38,511 bases of DNA from Hyphomicrobiales bacterium (GTDB taxonomy: Bacteria; Pseudomonadota; Alphaproteobacteria; Rhizobiales; Rhizobiaceae). The notes under the pieces were generated by a model. It searched no databases. It was not told the DNA's origin and saw only the letters and a list, made by a program, of their open reading frames with translations. Position numbers and translations under genes: made by a program. Where the stretch lies: assembly GCA_900471515.1 (NCBI GenBank), contig UCFC01000043.1:1-38511 (forward strand), given 5' to 3'. Below are positions 23,841 through 31,134 of this stretch, one piece after another (the first letter of the stretch is position 1; each line of letters starts with the position of its first letter).

Positions 23841-24829
23841 CAGGCAATTCGTCCAGAAACAGCATCGGCTTCAAGTCTCGACTCGGCTTCGGCGCAAGCG
23901 GGGTAGGCACGCTTTACCGCGACGTGACCGAGGCCCAGGCCGCCGACGTTCTCGCCAGGGCCTACGAGGGCGGCATGCGCTATTTCGATAGCGCGCCGCT
24001 TTACGGTCATGGGCTCAGCGAACTCCGTCTCGGGACCTTTCTGCGTACGATCGACCGCAGGACCGTCACGGTCTCCACCAAGGTCGGGCGTTACATGGTG
24101 CCGCCTTACGGGGAGAGCGTGGACTATGGGCTCTGGGCTTCGCCGCTCCGTCTGAAGCCTGTGTTCGACTATAGCTATGCGGGAACGATGCGCTCGCTCG
24201 AGCAGTCGGCAAGCCGCCTCGGCATTGCCGACTTCGATCTGATCTACATCCATGATGTCGATCGCTTCACCCATGGCCGTGCCTATGAGCGGCGTTTCAA
24301 CGAGGCGATCGAAGGCTGCTATCGGGCGCTCGACGATCTGCGCAAGGCTGGTCACATCAAGGCGATCGGCGTCGGCGTCAACGAAAGTGATGTCGCAACG
24401 CGCTTCATCCGGGCCTGCTCGCTCGATGCTGTCATGATGGCTGGCCGCTATACGCTGCTTGATCGCGGCGCCGAGGCGGACCTGCTGCCGGAGGCCCAGA
24501 AGCAAGGTGTCGAGATCGTCGTCGCCGGTGTCTTCAACTCCGGCATTCTTGCCACAGGCCCCGGCAGTTCGGGCGCCACCTTCGACTATGGTGCGCCGCC
24601 GGATGAGGTGATTGCCCGGGCAAAGAAGATCGAGGAGATCTGCGCGCTCCATGACGTGCCGCTGCAGGCTGCCGCGATCCAGTTCCCCTTCAAGAATCCG
24701 CAAGTCTCAGCCGCGGTGCTCGGCATGAGCCGGCCGGAGCGCATTGCGCAGAACATGGACTGGGCAGGGCTCGCCATTCCCGAAGCTCTATGGAGCGATA
24801 TCGATACCGTATTCGGTCGCGACCTCTAA
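23837..24829 (+). CDS. Aldo/keto reductase, probable D-threo-aldose (L-fucose) 1-dehydrogenase
   Basis: 330 residues. LGFGASGVGTLYR, FDSAPLYGHGLSELRLG, VSTKVGRYMVPP and IYIHDVDRF carry the Asp-Tyr-Lys-His tetrad. The proline-poor insertion with VFDYSYAGTMRSLEQSASRLG is typical of the D-threo-aldose or L-fucose dehydrogenase branch. The enzyme oxidises the anomeric carbon of L-fucose, L-galactose or D-arabinose with NAD(P)+ to give an aldonolactone. Overlap with the lactonase gene (ATGA) fits that sequence of steps. A paralogue of the same branch lies at 25925 on the other strand. Confidence 0.78.
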   Translation: MTGNSSRNSIGFKSRLGFGASGVGTLYRDVTEAQAADVLARAYEGGMRYFDSAPLYGHGLSELRLGTFLRTIDRRTVTVSTKVGRYMVPPYGESVDYGLWASPLRLKPVFDYSYAGTMRSLEQSASRLGIADFDLIYIHDVDRFTHGRAYERRFNEAIEGCYRALDDLRKAGHIKAIGVGVNESDVATRFIRACSLDAVMMAGRYTLLDRGAEADLLPEAQKQGVEIVVAGVFNSGILATGPGSSGATFDYGAPPDEVIARAKKIEEICALHDVPLQAAAIQFPFKNPQVSAAVLGMSRPERIAQNMDWAGLAIPEALWSDIDTVFGRDL

Positions 24830-24835
24830 CCCGAC

Positions 24836-24867
24836 CGTCGGCCTGTGAAGACAGATGCCGGCCGACG
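24836..24867 (+). terminator. Possible terminator hairpin after aldose dehydrogenase gene
   Basis: CGTCGGCC (24836-24843) pairs with GGCCGACG (24860-24867), an 8-base stem with a 16-base loop, starting seven bases after the stop codon. No T-run follows, so this is a weak call. Confidence 0.35.
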
Positions 24868-24898
24868 ATCGCTTGAGGAAGAGACCCTGCAAGACATG

Positions 24899-25912
24899 TC
24901 ATGTGCAAAGCCAGCTATCCATGTCTCGGCCGAGAGCATCCCCCGTCTGTGCGAGATCGGCGGCGACGATCATCGGATTGGCGAGGTCGAGGCCGTGGCA
25001 GCGCGTCCTGAACAACCAGCATGCCGGTTGCAGTGAGACCAATATTTTCAAGTTGGCGTCCGCATGGGAAGCGGGCGCAGCGCGAAGATGCGCCAGCAGA
25101 GCGGCGAGGTGAGCAGACGATGCGACCCTCAACCGCATTTCCGATATGGCTTGGCGACCGCCGAGATAGTGTGTCGCGGCATAACGACCCGTCACGGCAT
25201 ATTCCACGCGGGTCAGCCGACAGAAGTTGACGAGCCGTTCAGGTAGCGATGCGAAGATGTCGGGCATGACTGAATAACATTGCCACCGCCGGAACTCGGC
25301 CCTCGCCTGAGCGTGGAACCGGTCCACAAGTGCGCGCCTGTTTTCGACCTTATACTCATATTGCCGCTTTCTTTTGCTTCTGGAGATCCAGCCGGCCGCG
25401 ACAGCTTCGAAGAGGACCTGCCGTGCGACCGGCGGCGATATTTCGGCAATGACCGCAAGGCCGGTCGCAGTAATAGGGCGGTCGCGAATCTGCCAGAGCG
25501 CACAGAAAAGATTGAGCTGCCGTCCGACGACTTGGGACCGGGGCAAATCGTCGATCTCGCTGTCAAACGACGGGTGCCTTCGATTGCCGGGCGCGGCGGC
25601 CTCCGCGACGTCCGCAATGATACCCCAGCCGGCTTCCCGTACCGCGATTGCGACGGCGGAGCGCGCATCCTGCGTTAGGAGAACGGGAGTCACCCCATAG
25701 GCCTCAAGCGCGACCGCAAGGTTTCGCGCCCGGGCCGTCAGCCCGAATTCGACAGTGGACGTCTTTACAGATGCCCTCACGAATAAAAGCCTGGTGCGCC
25801 GACCGAAGATATCCAGCTCCGGCAGGTTCGACGTCCGCCAGAACCCGGCAGACGTCATCGCAAGCACCGTCTCCAGTTCGCCGACTGCTTCGATTGCCAC
25901 AGGCAGAAGCAT
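24899..25912 (-). CDS. Hypothetical winged-helix protein, possible AbiEi-antitoxin-like transcriptional regulator
   Basis: 337 residues, translated after the aldose dehydrogenase at 25925 with a 12-base gap, so probably co-transcribed. The middle (about residues 125-200) reads as a winged helix: LNLFCALWQIRDRPITATGLAVIAEISPPVARQVLFEAVAAGWI then a basic wing SRSKRKRQYEYKV. The C-terminal third, with VEYAVTGRYAATHYLGG and LANPMIVAADLAQTGD, resembles the nucleotidyl-like C-terminal domain of AbiEi-type regulators of type IV toxin-antitoxin systems. No AbiEii toxin gene is next to it. It may be an orphan regulator of the adjacent aldose dehydrogenase gene. The family call rests on motif memory and is uncertain. 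Confidence 0.5.
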   Translation of the reverse strand: MLLPVAIEAVGELETVLAMTSAGFWRTSNLPELDIFGRRTRLLFVRASVKTSTVEFGLTARARNLAVALEAYGVTPVLLTQDARSAVAIAVREAGWGIIADVAEAAAPGNRRHPSFDSEIDDLPRSQVVGRQLNLFCALWQIRDRPITATGLAVIAEISPPVARQVLFEAVAAGWISRSKRKRQYEYKVENRRALVDRFHAQARAEFRRWQCYSVMPDIFASLPERLVNFCRLTRVEYAVTGRYAATHYLGGRQAISEMRLRVASSAHLAALLAHLRAAPASHADANLKILVSLQPACWLFRTRCHGLDLANPMIVAADLAQTGDALGRDMDSWLCT

Positions 25913-25924
25913 GGCGCGGATCTT

Positions 25925-26962
25925 CTAGACCAGGGCAGGGAGAGGCGAGGCGGGATCGATGAGCCCCTCGGAGCGAAGATCCGACCAGAGCGCACCGGGG
26001 ATCGGCCAATGCAGGTACCGGAGGTTCTGTTCCAGCTCCGCTATGGAACGGGCACCCGGGATAACGCTCACGACGAGCCTGTGGGCCAGCGGGAACTGCA
26101 AGGCAGCGGCAGCCAGCGGCACCTTGTGGCGATCGCAGACGCCGCTGAGTTTCGCGACGCGGTCCAGAACCTGCTGGGAGGCGCTGCGGGTGTTGAAAGT
26201 TGCGCCCTTGATTGGTCCTGTCGCCAAAATGCCGGAATTGTAGGGGCCGCCGATAACGATCTTCGTTCCCTTCCGCTCGCAGGCGGGAAACAGCGTTGCA
26301 AGCGGTTCCTGCTCGAGCAGCGTGTAGCGTCCCGCCAGAAGGAAGTAGTCGAATTGACCGGCCTCGACGAAGTCCGAGAGCATCTGCCACTGGTTGATGC
26401 CGACCCCGACCGCCTTGATGACGCCCTGGCTCCTCAACTCATCGAGCACCGGATAGGCACCCTCCATCGCTTCCTTGAAGCGGCTGCGCGCGTAAGGGTC
26501 TTCGCCCTTTGCAAAATGAATGGCCTCATCAGGATCGTGGATCGCCAGCATGTCGATATGATCGGTGCCGAGCCGCTTTAGCGAACCCTCGATCGAGCGG
26601 AAGACGGCATCGCGCGAATAGTCGAAATCGGCCCGGAAAGGCGGCGCCTCGTCCCAGAGCACTGGCTTGACCTCACTGTCTGGAATTGGCACCAGATCAT
26701 AGCCAACCTTCGACGAGATGACGATCTCCGCGCGGGGCAACGTGCCGATCGCCTCGCCGAGACGCGTCTCCGCAAGGCCAAAACCGTAGACGGGTGCCGT
26801 GTCGAAGTATCGCAACCCTTTTTCGAAGGCTGCATGCACGGTTTCGTGGGCGACCTTTGGATCTGTGGCGTGATACATATTGCCGAGACCAGTCCCGCCC
26901 AGGCCCATGACGGTCACCTCCAGCCGACCCGCGCTGATGCTTCTCTTTTCTAGTGTTGGCAT
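25925..26962 (-). CDS. Aldo/keto reductase, D-threo-aldose 1-dehydrogenase family (second copy)
   Basis: About 345 residues from ATG 26960-26962 (MPTLEKRSISAGRLEVTVMG); the open frame extends 22 codons upstream without a better start. VMGLGGTGLGNMY, YFDTAPVYGFGLAETRLG, VISSKVGYDL and MLAIHDPDE contain the catalytic tetrad. It shares the branch-specific insertion with the protein at 23837 and is clearly paralogous, but divergent enough to suggest another sugar. It is divergent from a broken sugar-permease gene, implying that it once belonged to a complete sugar importer and dehydrogenase locus. Confidence 0.8.
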   Translation of the reverse strand: MPTLEKRSISAGRLEVTVMGLGGTGLGNMYHATDPKVAHETVHAAFEKGLRYFDTAPVYGFGLAETRLGEAIGTLPRAEIVISSKVGYDLVPIPDSEVKPVLWDEAPPFRADFDYSRDAVFRSIEGSLKRLGTDHIDMLAIHDPDEAIHFAKGEDPYARSRFKEAMEGAYPVLDELRSQGVIKAVGVGINQWQMLSDFVEAGQFDYFLLAGRYTLLEQEPLATLFPACERKGTKIVIGGPYNSGILATGPIKGATFNTRSASQQVLDRVAKLSGVCDRHKVPLAAAALQFPLAHRLVVSVIPGARSIAELEQNLRYLHWPIPGALWSDLRSEGLIDPASPLPALV

Positions 26963-27056
26963 TGATTTTCCTAGCTCTGTCTGACTGTTGCCTGCCGGAA
27001 GCAGGGCGCGAGGCGCCTCTTTTTCCACAGGCTACGAAATCATATTGGCATAGAAT

Positions 27057-27067
27057 TTGTCGTATAA
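27057..27067. promoter_or_regulatory. Variant of the TTGTCGTACAA operator upstream of second aldose dehydrogenase
   Basis: TTGT-CGT-ATAA differs from the sites at 2063 and 21861 in one base of the right half. It lies 95 bases upstream of the aldose-dehydrogenase start, in the interval shared with the broken permease gene. Conservation of the CGT centre as well as the arms argues against chance. Confidence 0.45.
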
Positions 27068-27217
27068 CAATGTAACCATATGATTGAGCGCATGGAAGCG
27101 CGTCTCTATCGTCCGAGGGGCCAACGAGCTCAAATAGGCCGTGATGCGGACGAGACGTCCAACCGTACATGTCTGCAATTGCGCGCGGTTTTTCATCAAC
27201 GGCGGGGTCGATGATCG

Positions 27218-27470
27218 ATGAATGTGGAGTCCGGTAGCCTTGAACTGGCAAGCGCTGTCAGCTCCGTCTACCGCATCGGCGCGACCATCGGTGACAGCCA
27301 GTTGGCAGTCTTCCTGTCACGCTACAAGCGCGCATTGCCGTCGTTGCCGTGCTGCTGGTGATTTACTGTCAGATCGGCAGCAATGGCTGTTTGCTGACGA
27401 CGCAGTTGATGAGTGTCGTGCTATGCGATGCCGGCCGGCTCGGCATGATCTCCGTGGCGAGCACTGACAC
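27218..27470 (+). pseudogene. Remnant of sugar ABC transporter permease N-terminus, frameshifted and truncated
   Basis: One frame from ATG 27218 reads MNVESGSLELASAVSSVYRI and continues to FLSRYKRALPSL before a stop at about 27360. A second frame picks up from about 27340 as RIAVVAVLLVIYCQIGSN, then LLTTQLMSVVLCDAGRLGMISVAS. Together they resemble the first 80 or so residues of an RbsC-like permease, up to just before the GxIDLS motif, which is missing. A frameshift lies near 27335-27345 and the gene is cut near 27465. It occupies most of the otherwise empty interval 26963-27490; the first 250 bases of that interval look like promoter DNA. Confidence 0.5.
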
Positions 27471-27490
27471 AGGCCCATTGATCAGATGCA

Positions 27491-27948
27491 CTAAACCTCT
27501 CGAGATTCCTTGACGTGCAGCTTGTGAGCACACACGAGCGACAGCTCCCGATAGACTCCTTCTGCGAAGCTGCGCAACACCGTCAGCTCGAAGCGTTTAA
27601 CCTCCATGCGCGTCAGTTGGACGGAGACATGTCTGAAAAGTGTGACGGCCGATTGGCCGATGGGGAAGGCGGCGAGGTCGAGATCCACTGCCGTTCCCTG
27701 AGAGCGCAGGTCCGCCGCGCAAGGACCGGAGACAGCGATGCGGAGGCGGCCATGGTTCTGGTCGCAGACGAAGCCTTTGCCTCTCAAATGATCGGCAAGG
27801 AGCGCGATACGCGGAGGCGGCAGGCTTTCTTCAACTGTAACGTACCATTGCTGACCGGCCGGCCGCACAGCGCTTGTTGCCAGGCCAGCGACAGAGAGCA
27901 TGTTGGCGAGGTTATCGCCATCGATTGCGCCCATGGTATGCCGGACCT
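27491..27948 (-). pseudogene. Truncated sarcosine oxidase gamma subunit-like gene (soxG remnant)
   Basis: The minus-strand frame ending at 27491 contains GRLRIAVSGPCAADLRSQG, then AVDLDLAAFPIGQSAVTLF, then VQLTRMEVKRFELTVLRSFA and VYREL. This is the recognisable C-terminal pattern of SoxG, which stabilises heterotetrameric sarcosine oxidase. The coding sequence is joined at its 5' side to the IS110 transposase remnant at about 27940, so the N-terminus and the upstream soxBDA genes are absent. About 147 residues remain open from an ATG that belongs to the junction. It is probably not functional. Confidence 0.55.
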
Positions 27949-28640
27949 GGCCCGGACTGCCGGACGCTTGGGTTCAGTCCGAGATAACTCACGAGCTTCT
28001 GCGGCTTGTTGAAGCGCGACACGTCGCCAATTGCCGCCTTCATAGCCAGCGCGACGGTCATGTCGATGCCGGGAATGGTCATCAGCCGCTTCACGCCATC
28101 ATCCTCAAGCGCCGAGCGGGCAAGATCGCGCTCTATGACCTGGAGGTCCTCGCCCAGCCGGTCGAACTCGCGCAGATGCCGGTTGATTGCGAGGCGCTCG
28201 TCCTCTGGCACGATCTGCTCATTCAGCCAGGACCGGCCCTTGGCACCGCACAGGTCGGCATGCGGGCAAGACGGGATCAGGTGGCTATGAAGGATCGACT
28301 GGATGACGTTCTTCAGTCGCGATCTCTGCCGCACGATCTGATTGCGCCGCGCCACCTGCCGGCGCAAGGCTTGGGTCGGCTCATCCGGAATCCAGACCTC
28401 CGGCAGAAAGCCGCTGGCATAAAGCTGCGCCAGCACGCCGGCATCGATCATGTCCGTCTTGATCTTGGCATGGGCAATGATGCGCACCTGCTTCGGGCTG
28501 GCGATCACCACTTTCTTCACATGCGGTGCGACAATTGCAGCGGTCGAGGTTGCGTTGCCAGTCGCCTCGATCACCACGACGTCCTCCCACGCCACCGCCT
28601 CGGCGAAGGCGCGGTGGATATCCAGTCCGATGATGCGCAT
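27912..28640 (-). pseudogene. IS110-family transposase, internally deleted and truncated
   Basis: From ATG 28638-28640, with AAGGAGGG upstream, the protein begins MRIIGLDIHRAFAEAVAWED and runs into VVVIEATGNA. In intact IS110 transposases the first catalytic Asp (GLDIH) and the Glu (EATGN) are about 50 residues apart; here only about 20, so roughly 30 residues are lost. KTDMIDAGVLAQLYASGFLP supplies the following Asp pair. The C-terminal region runs to LVSYLGLNPSVRQSGPGPAYHGR and then breaks off at about 27940 into soxG-like DNA, losing the final domain with the catalytic serine. The element cannot be active by itself. Confidence 0.8.
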
Positions 28641-28877
28641 GCCTGTTCCCTCCTTCCTGGCTCGGTGAAAGAGGGGAGCTGGCGGGCAACACGACATCTA
28701 TTGATCCGCGCTCGCAGCGCATCCGGGAGTCGCGAGGGGCGGCCATGTAACGAGCTCGGGCTCTCAGCCCAGGGTCTAAGACGGCCTGCCCACACTTTCG
28801 TGGTCCCGGTGCCCCACGTCCCGGATGGGCTCACCATAAGGCGTTCCGAAACAAGAACAGCAGGACGAAAAGGCACC
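28641..28877 (-). other. Non-coding DNA upstream of the IS110 transposase remnant
   Basis: No gene is visible in this interval. It contains small inverted repeats, for example GGGCTCTCAGCCC around 28759-28771. In the IS110 group the non-coding end next to the transposase encodes a structured guide (bridge) RNA, and this stretch occupies that position. The right limit of the IS110 remnant is not defined because it runs into an IS481 fragment. Confidence 0.35.
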
Positions 28878-29137
28878 AAAGATCACATACCGGATAATGG
28901 ACAGGTCGAGCGGATGAACAGAACCATCAAGGAAGCCACTGTCAAGCGCTTCCACTACGACGATCATGCGCAACTGAAAAGGCACCTGGCCGACTTCACG
29001 GACGCCTATAATTTCGGGCGAAGGCTCAACAGGTTAAAGGGCCTCACGCCCTACGAGTTCATCTGCAAACGATGGACTTTAGAGCCGGAAAGGTTCACCG
29101 TCGATCCGATCCATCAAATGCCGGGATCAAACACCGA
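28878..29137 (+). pseudogene. IS481-family transposase, C-terminal fragment
   Basis: The plus-strand translation DNGQVERMNRTIKEATVKRF, then HLADFTDAYNFGRRLNRLKG and LTPYEFICKRWTLEPERFTV, then HQMPGSNT matches the end of the IS481/IS3-like integrase core, including the catalytic Glu in NGQVER. The normal stop after the last Thr is missing, and the N-terminal two thirds, with the two catalytic Asp residues, are gone. This is a relic about 85 codons long. Confidence 0.8.
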
Positions 29138-29162
29138 GCGCCGCATTAACATGGCTTTCCCG

Positions 29163-30203
29163 TCAGAGCTTCAACATGATCCAGCCACGAGCGGCCATGC
29201 TTTCGATCGTGTCGCGGATGCTCGCGCGCAGATCGGTGTAGCGGTAGGCATAGACGCTAGGCCATTTCGTCTCGTAGACATTGGCATGGCCGAGCTTGCC
29301 GTAGATGGCGCCGATGTCAGAATTGAACGGCCTCATCAGGAACAGCAGCCAGGTCGGAATGATGAAGGTGCTGGGGTTCAGGCCCCGCGCGCCGTAAAGC
29401 TCGCGAATGATGCGCGGTGTCTCCACCATCTTGCCAACCATGCTGAAGCAGAAATGGCGCCGGCCAGCCGTCTCCGGCTTCTCCATCACCGCGACATGCA
29501 TGGCCGCGCAATCGCGCACATCGACGCTGTGAACCATCATATCGAGCGAGAACGGCGGCTTGCGCTCGATCATGCCCTTGATCGTCTGCAGGCTGTAGCG
29601 CGCCCAGGGTACGAGCGAGGGACCGAGGATGAAGCCGGGGCAGATCGTGGCCAGCGGAACGGCGCGCGGGTTCCGTGCCGGATCGCCCGCCATCTCCCAT
29701 GCCAGCTTTTCGGCCAGCGTCTTCGATCGGAAATAGTCGAACCGGCCGGCAGCGCCGCTGAGATCGGTCCAGTCGTCCTCCGTGAAATGCTGCCGGCTAC
29801 GGGGATAGCCATAGGCGATCGCCGCCTCGGAGCTGGTGACGACGACCTTGCGCACGGTCTCGCTGGCGAAAGCGGCCGACAGAATAAACTCGGTGCCCGA
29901 TACGGCGCCGCCCGTTCGATCTGTCTCGGAGGGAACGGCCTGCGGGCTGGCAACGTGGAAGACCCAGTCGACACCCTCCATGGCCTCGCGCCAGCCGCGG
30001 CTGTCACGTAAGTCAGCCGCGACCAGTTCGACGCCGGGGAGAATGGCGCCGAGCGTCGCGTTCCGGCTCTCATCATCGAGCCTGCGCACAGTTCCCCGGA
30101 CGCGATATCCCTGTTCGAGCAAGTCCTTGGCGAGCCAGGACGCCAGATAGCCGGAAACGCCGGTGACGAGGCAGAGATCTCCCTTCTTCATTAATGCTGA
30201 CAT
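29163..30203 (-). CDS. NAD(P)-dependent epimerase/dehydratase-family reductase (dihydroflavonol reductase-like)
   Basis: About 346 residues from ATG 30201-30203, preceded by GAGGA. The extended-SDR nucleotide motif is LVTGVSGYLASWLAKDLLEQGYRVRGTVR, then FHVASP, VVTSSEAA and the catalytic pair in FDYFRSKTLAEKLAWE (Tyr-x3-Lys). This order is typical of dihydroflavonol-4-reductase-like and aldehyde reductase proteins, which reduce a carbonyl with NADPH. It is divergent from a TetR gene, with a palindrome between them. The substrate is not predictable; phenolics and aldehydes are precedents. Confidence 0.85.
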   Translation of the reverse strand: MSALMKKGDLCLVTGVSGYLASWLAKDLLEQGYRVRGTVRRLDDESRNATLGAILPGVELVAADLRDSRGWREAMEGVDWVFHVASPQAVPSETDRTGGAVSGTEFILSAAFASETVRKVVVTSSEAAIAYGYPRSRQHFTEDDWTDLSGAAGRFDYFRSKTLAEKLAWEMAGDPARNPRAVPLATICPGFILGPSLVPWARYSLQTIKGMIERKPPFSLDMMVHSVDVRDCAAMHVAVMEKPETAGRRHFCFSMVGKMVETPRIIRELYGARGLNPSTFIIPTWLLFLMRPFNSDIGAIYGKLGHANVYETKWPSVYAYRYTDLRASIRDTIESMAARGWIMLKL

Positions 30204-30265
30204 TGATTGTTCCTCAGATTCCTTGGGTAGGCCCGCGACCGGCGGTCTTCTTGAATTCACATATA

Positions 30266-30280
30266 TTGCACTTGATGCAA
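30266..30280. promoter_or_regulatory. Putative TetR operator TTGCACTTGATGCAA
   Basis: TTGCA (30266-30270) and TGCAA (30276-30280) form an inverted repeat with a 5-base centre, and a further TTGCAA lies at 30283-30288. The site is in the 103-base interval between the divergent reductase and TetR starts, the standard place for an autoregulating TetR repressor. Confidence 0.5.
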
Positions 30281-30306
30281 GATTGCAACTGATGTATAAA
30301 AATGGC

Positions 30307-30954
30307 ATGCAGATTCAACGACCCACAGAAGGGCGCAGAGCCCGCAAGCGCGCCGAAACCCGGGCGCGCATCCTGGCTGCGGCGCGGGAGCTGTTCCTGG
30401 CGCAGGGGTTCGACGCCACGACGATCGACCAGATCGCCGAGCGCGCCGACATCTCCAAGCGCAGTTTCTTCGACTATTTCCCCGCGAAGGAGGATGTCGT
30501 CGCGGCCTGGCAGGACGCCTTCGGCGACTTGCTCGTTGCCAAGGTAGCAGTACGTCCCCAAGGCGAGCCGCTTGCCCGGACGGTCGAGGCGGCGATGTCG
30601 GAAGCGATCTCTGAATCGGTCAGTCCGGAAGGGATCGAGATGGACCGGCTCGTGCGCGAGACGCCGTCGCTGCGCGCGCGCATGCATCTCAAATATGCGC
30701 GCATGGAAGCGCGCCTTGCCGAGGTGCTGGAGAAACGCGCACCGATGTCTTCCGGCTCGGAAGCTATGCTCTTGAGCGAGCCGGCGTTGCTCGCCATGCT
30801 CGCCGTGGGCGTCCTCCGGCTCGGGTCGGAAGCATGGAACGCGACAGCACGGCATTCACGGCCGGATGCCTATGCGCATCAGGTTTTCGATCAAGCCTGG
30901 CTTTGCCTGGCGAAGCTGACCCAGGCAGACGAAGACCAGACCACGCCGCAATGA
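30307..30954 (+). CDS. TetR-family transcriptional regulator
   Basis: 215 residues from ATG 30307; an ATG at 30292 would add five residues. The helix-turn-helix lies at about 36-60: FDATTIDQIAERADISKRSFFDYFPAKEDVV, which is the canonical TetR pattern. The C-terminal ligand domain has no recognisable signature. It is divergent from the reductase at 29163 and probably represses it through the palindrome at 30266. No strong ribosome-binding site is seen, suggesting low expression. Confidence 0.92.
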   Translation: MQIQRPTEGRRARKRAETRARILAAARELFLAQGFDATTIDQIAERADISKRSFFDYFPAKEDVVAAWQDAFGDLLVAKVAVRPQGEPLARTVEAAMSEAISESVSPEGIEMDRLVRETPSLRARMHLKYARMEARLAEVLEKRAPMSSGSEAMLLSEPALLAMLAVGVLRLGSEAWNATARHSRPDAYAHQVFDQAWLCLAKLTQADEDQTTPQ

Positions 30955-31134
30955 TCGAAGAGGCGTCGAAGAACAATGTCTGCCGCCGCGCCACAAGGAG
31001 CCGAGCCTGTGAAGAGCGATCACCTCTCCAAGGCGATGATCGCTCTGGAGGGAGCACGAGGCGGCCGGTGCCCTCGATTGGTATGTCGACCACCTTGCGA
31101 AGCAAAGGATGTGCTTACGCCTGCCACTCCTGCT
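30955..31134. other. Interval between TetR gene and SDR gene without recognisable gene
   Basis: This 180-base stretch separates two convergent genes. Short frames occur but none has a plausible start or resembles a known protein, and no clear terminator hairpin was found. Confidence 0.4.

Noticed and set aside
24899..25912. Complete type IV toxin-antitoxin pair
   Set aside because: Only an AbiEi-like candidate is present; the adjacent gene is an aldo/keto reductase and no nucleotidyltransferase toxin is encoded.
27900..30011. 703-codon open frame on the plus strand
   Set aside because: Only the section around 28878-29137 resembles a protein (IS481 tail). The rest runs antisense to the IS110 remnant and the reductase gene and reflects high-GC codon bias.
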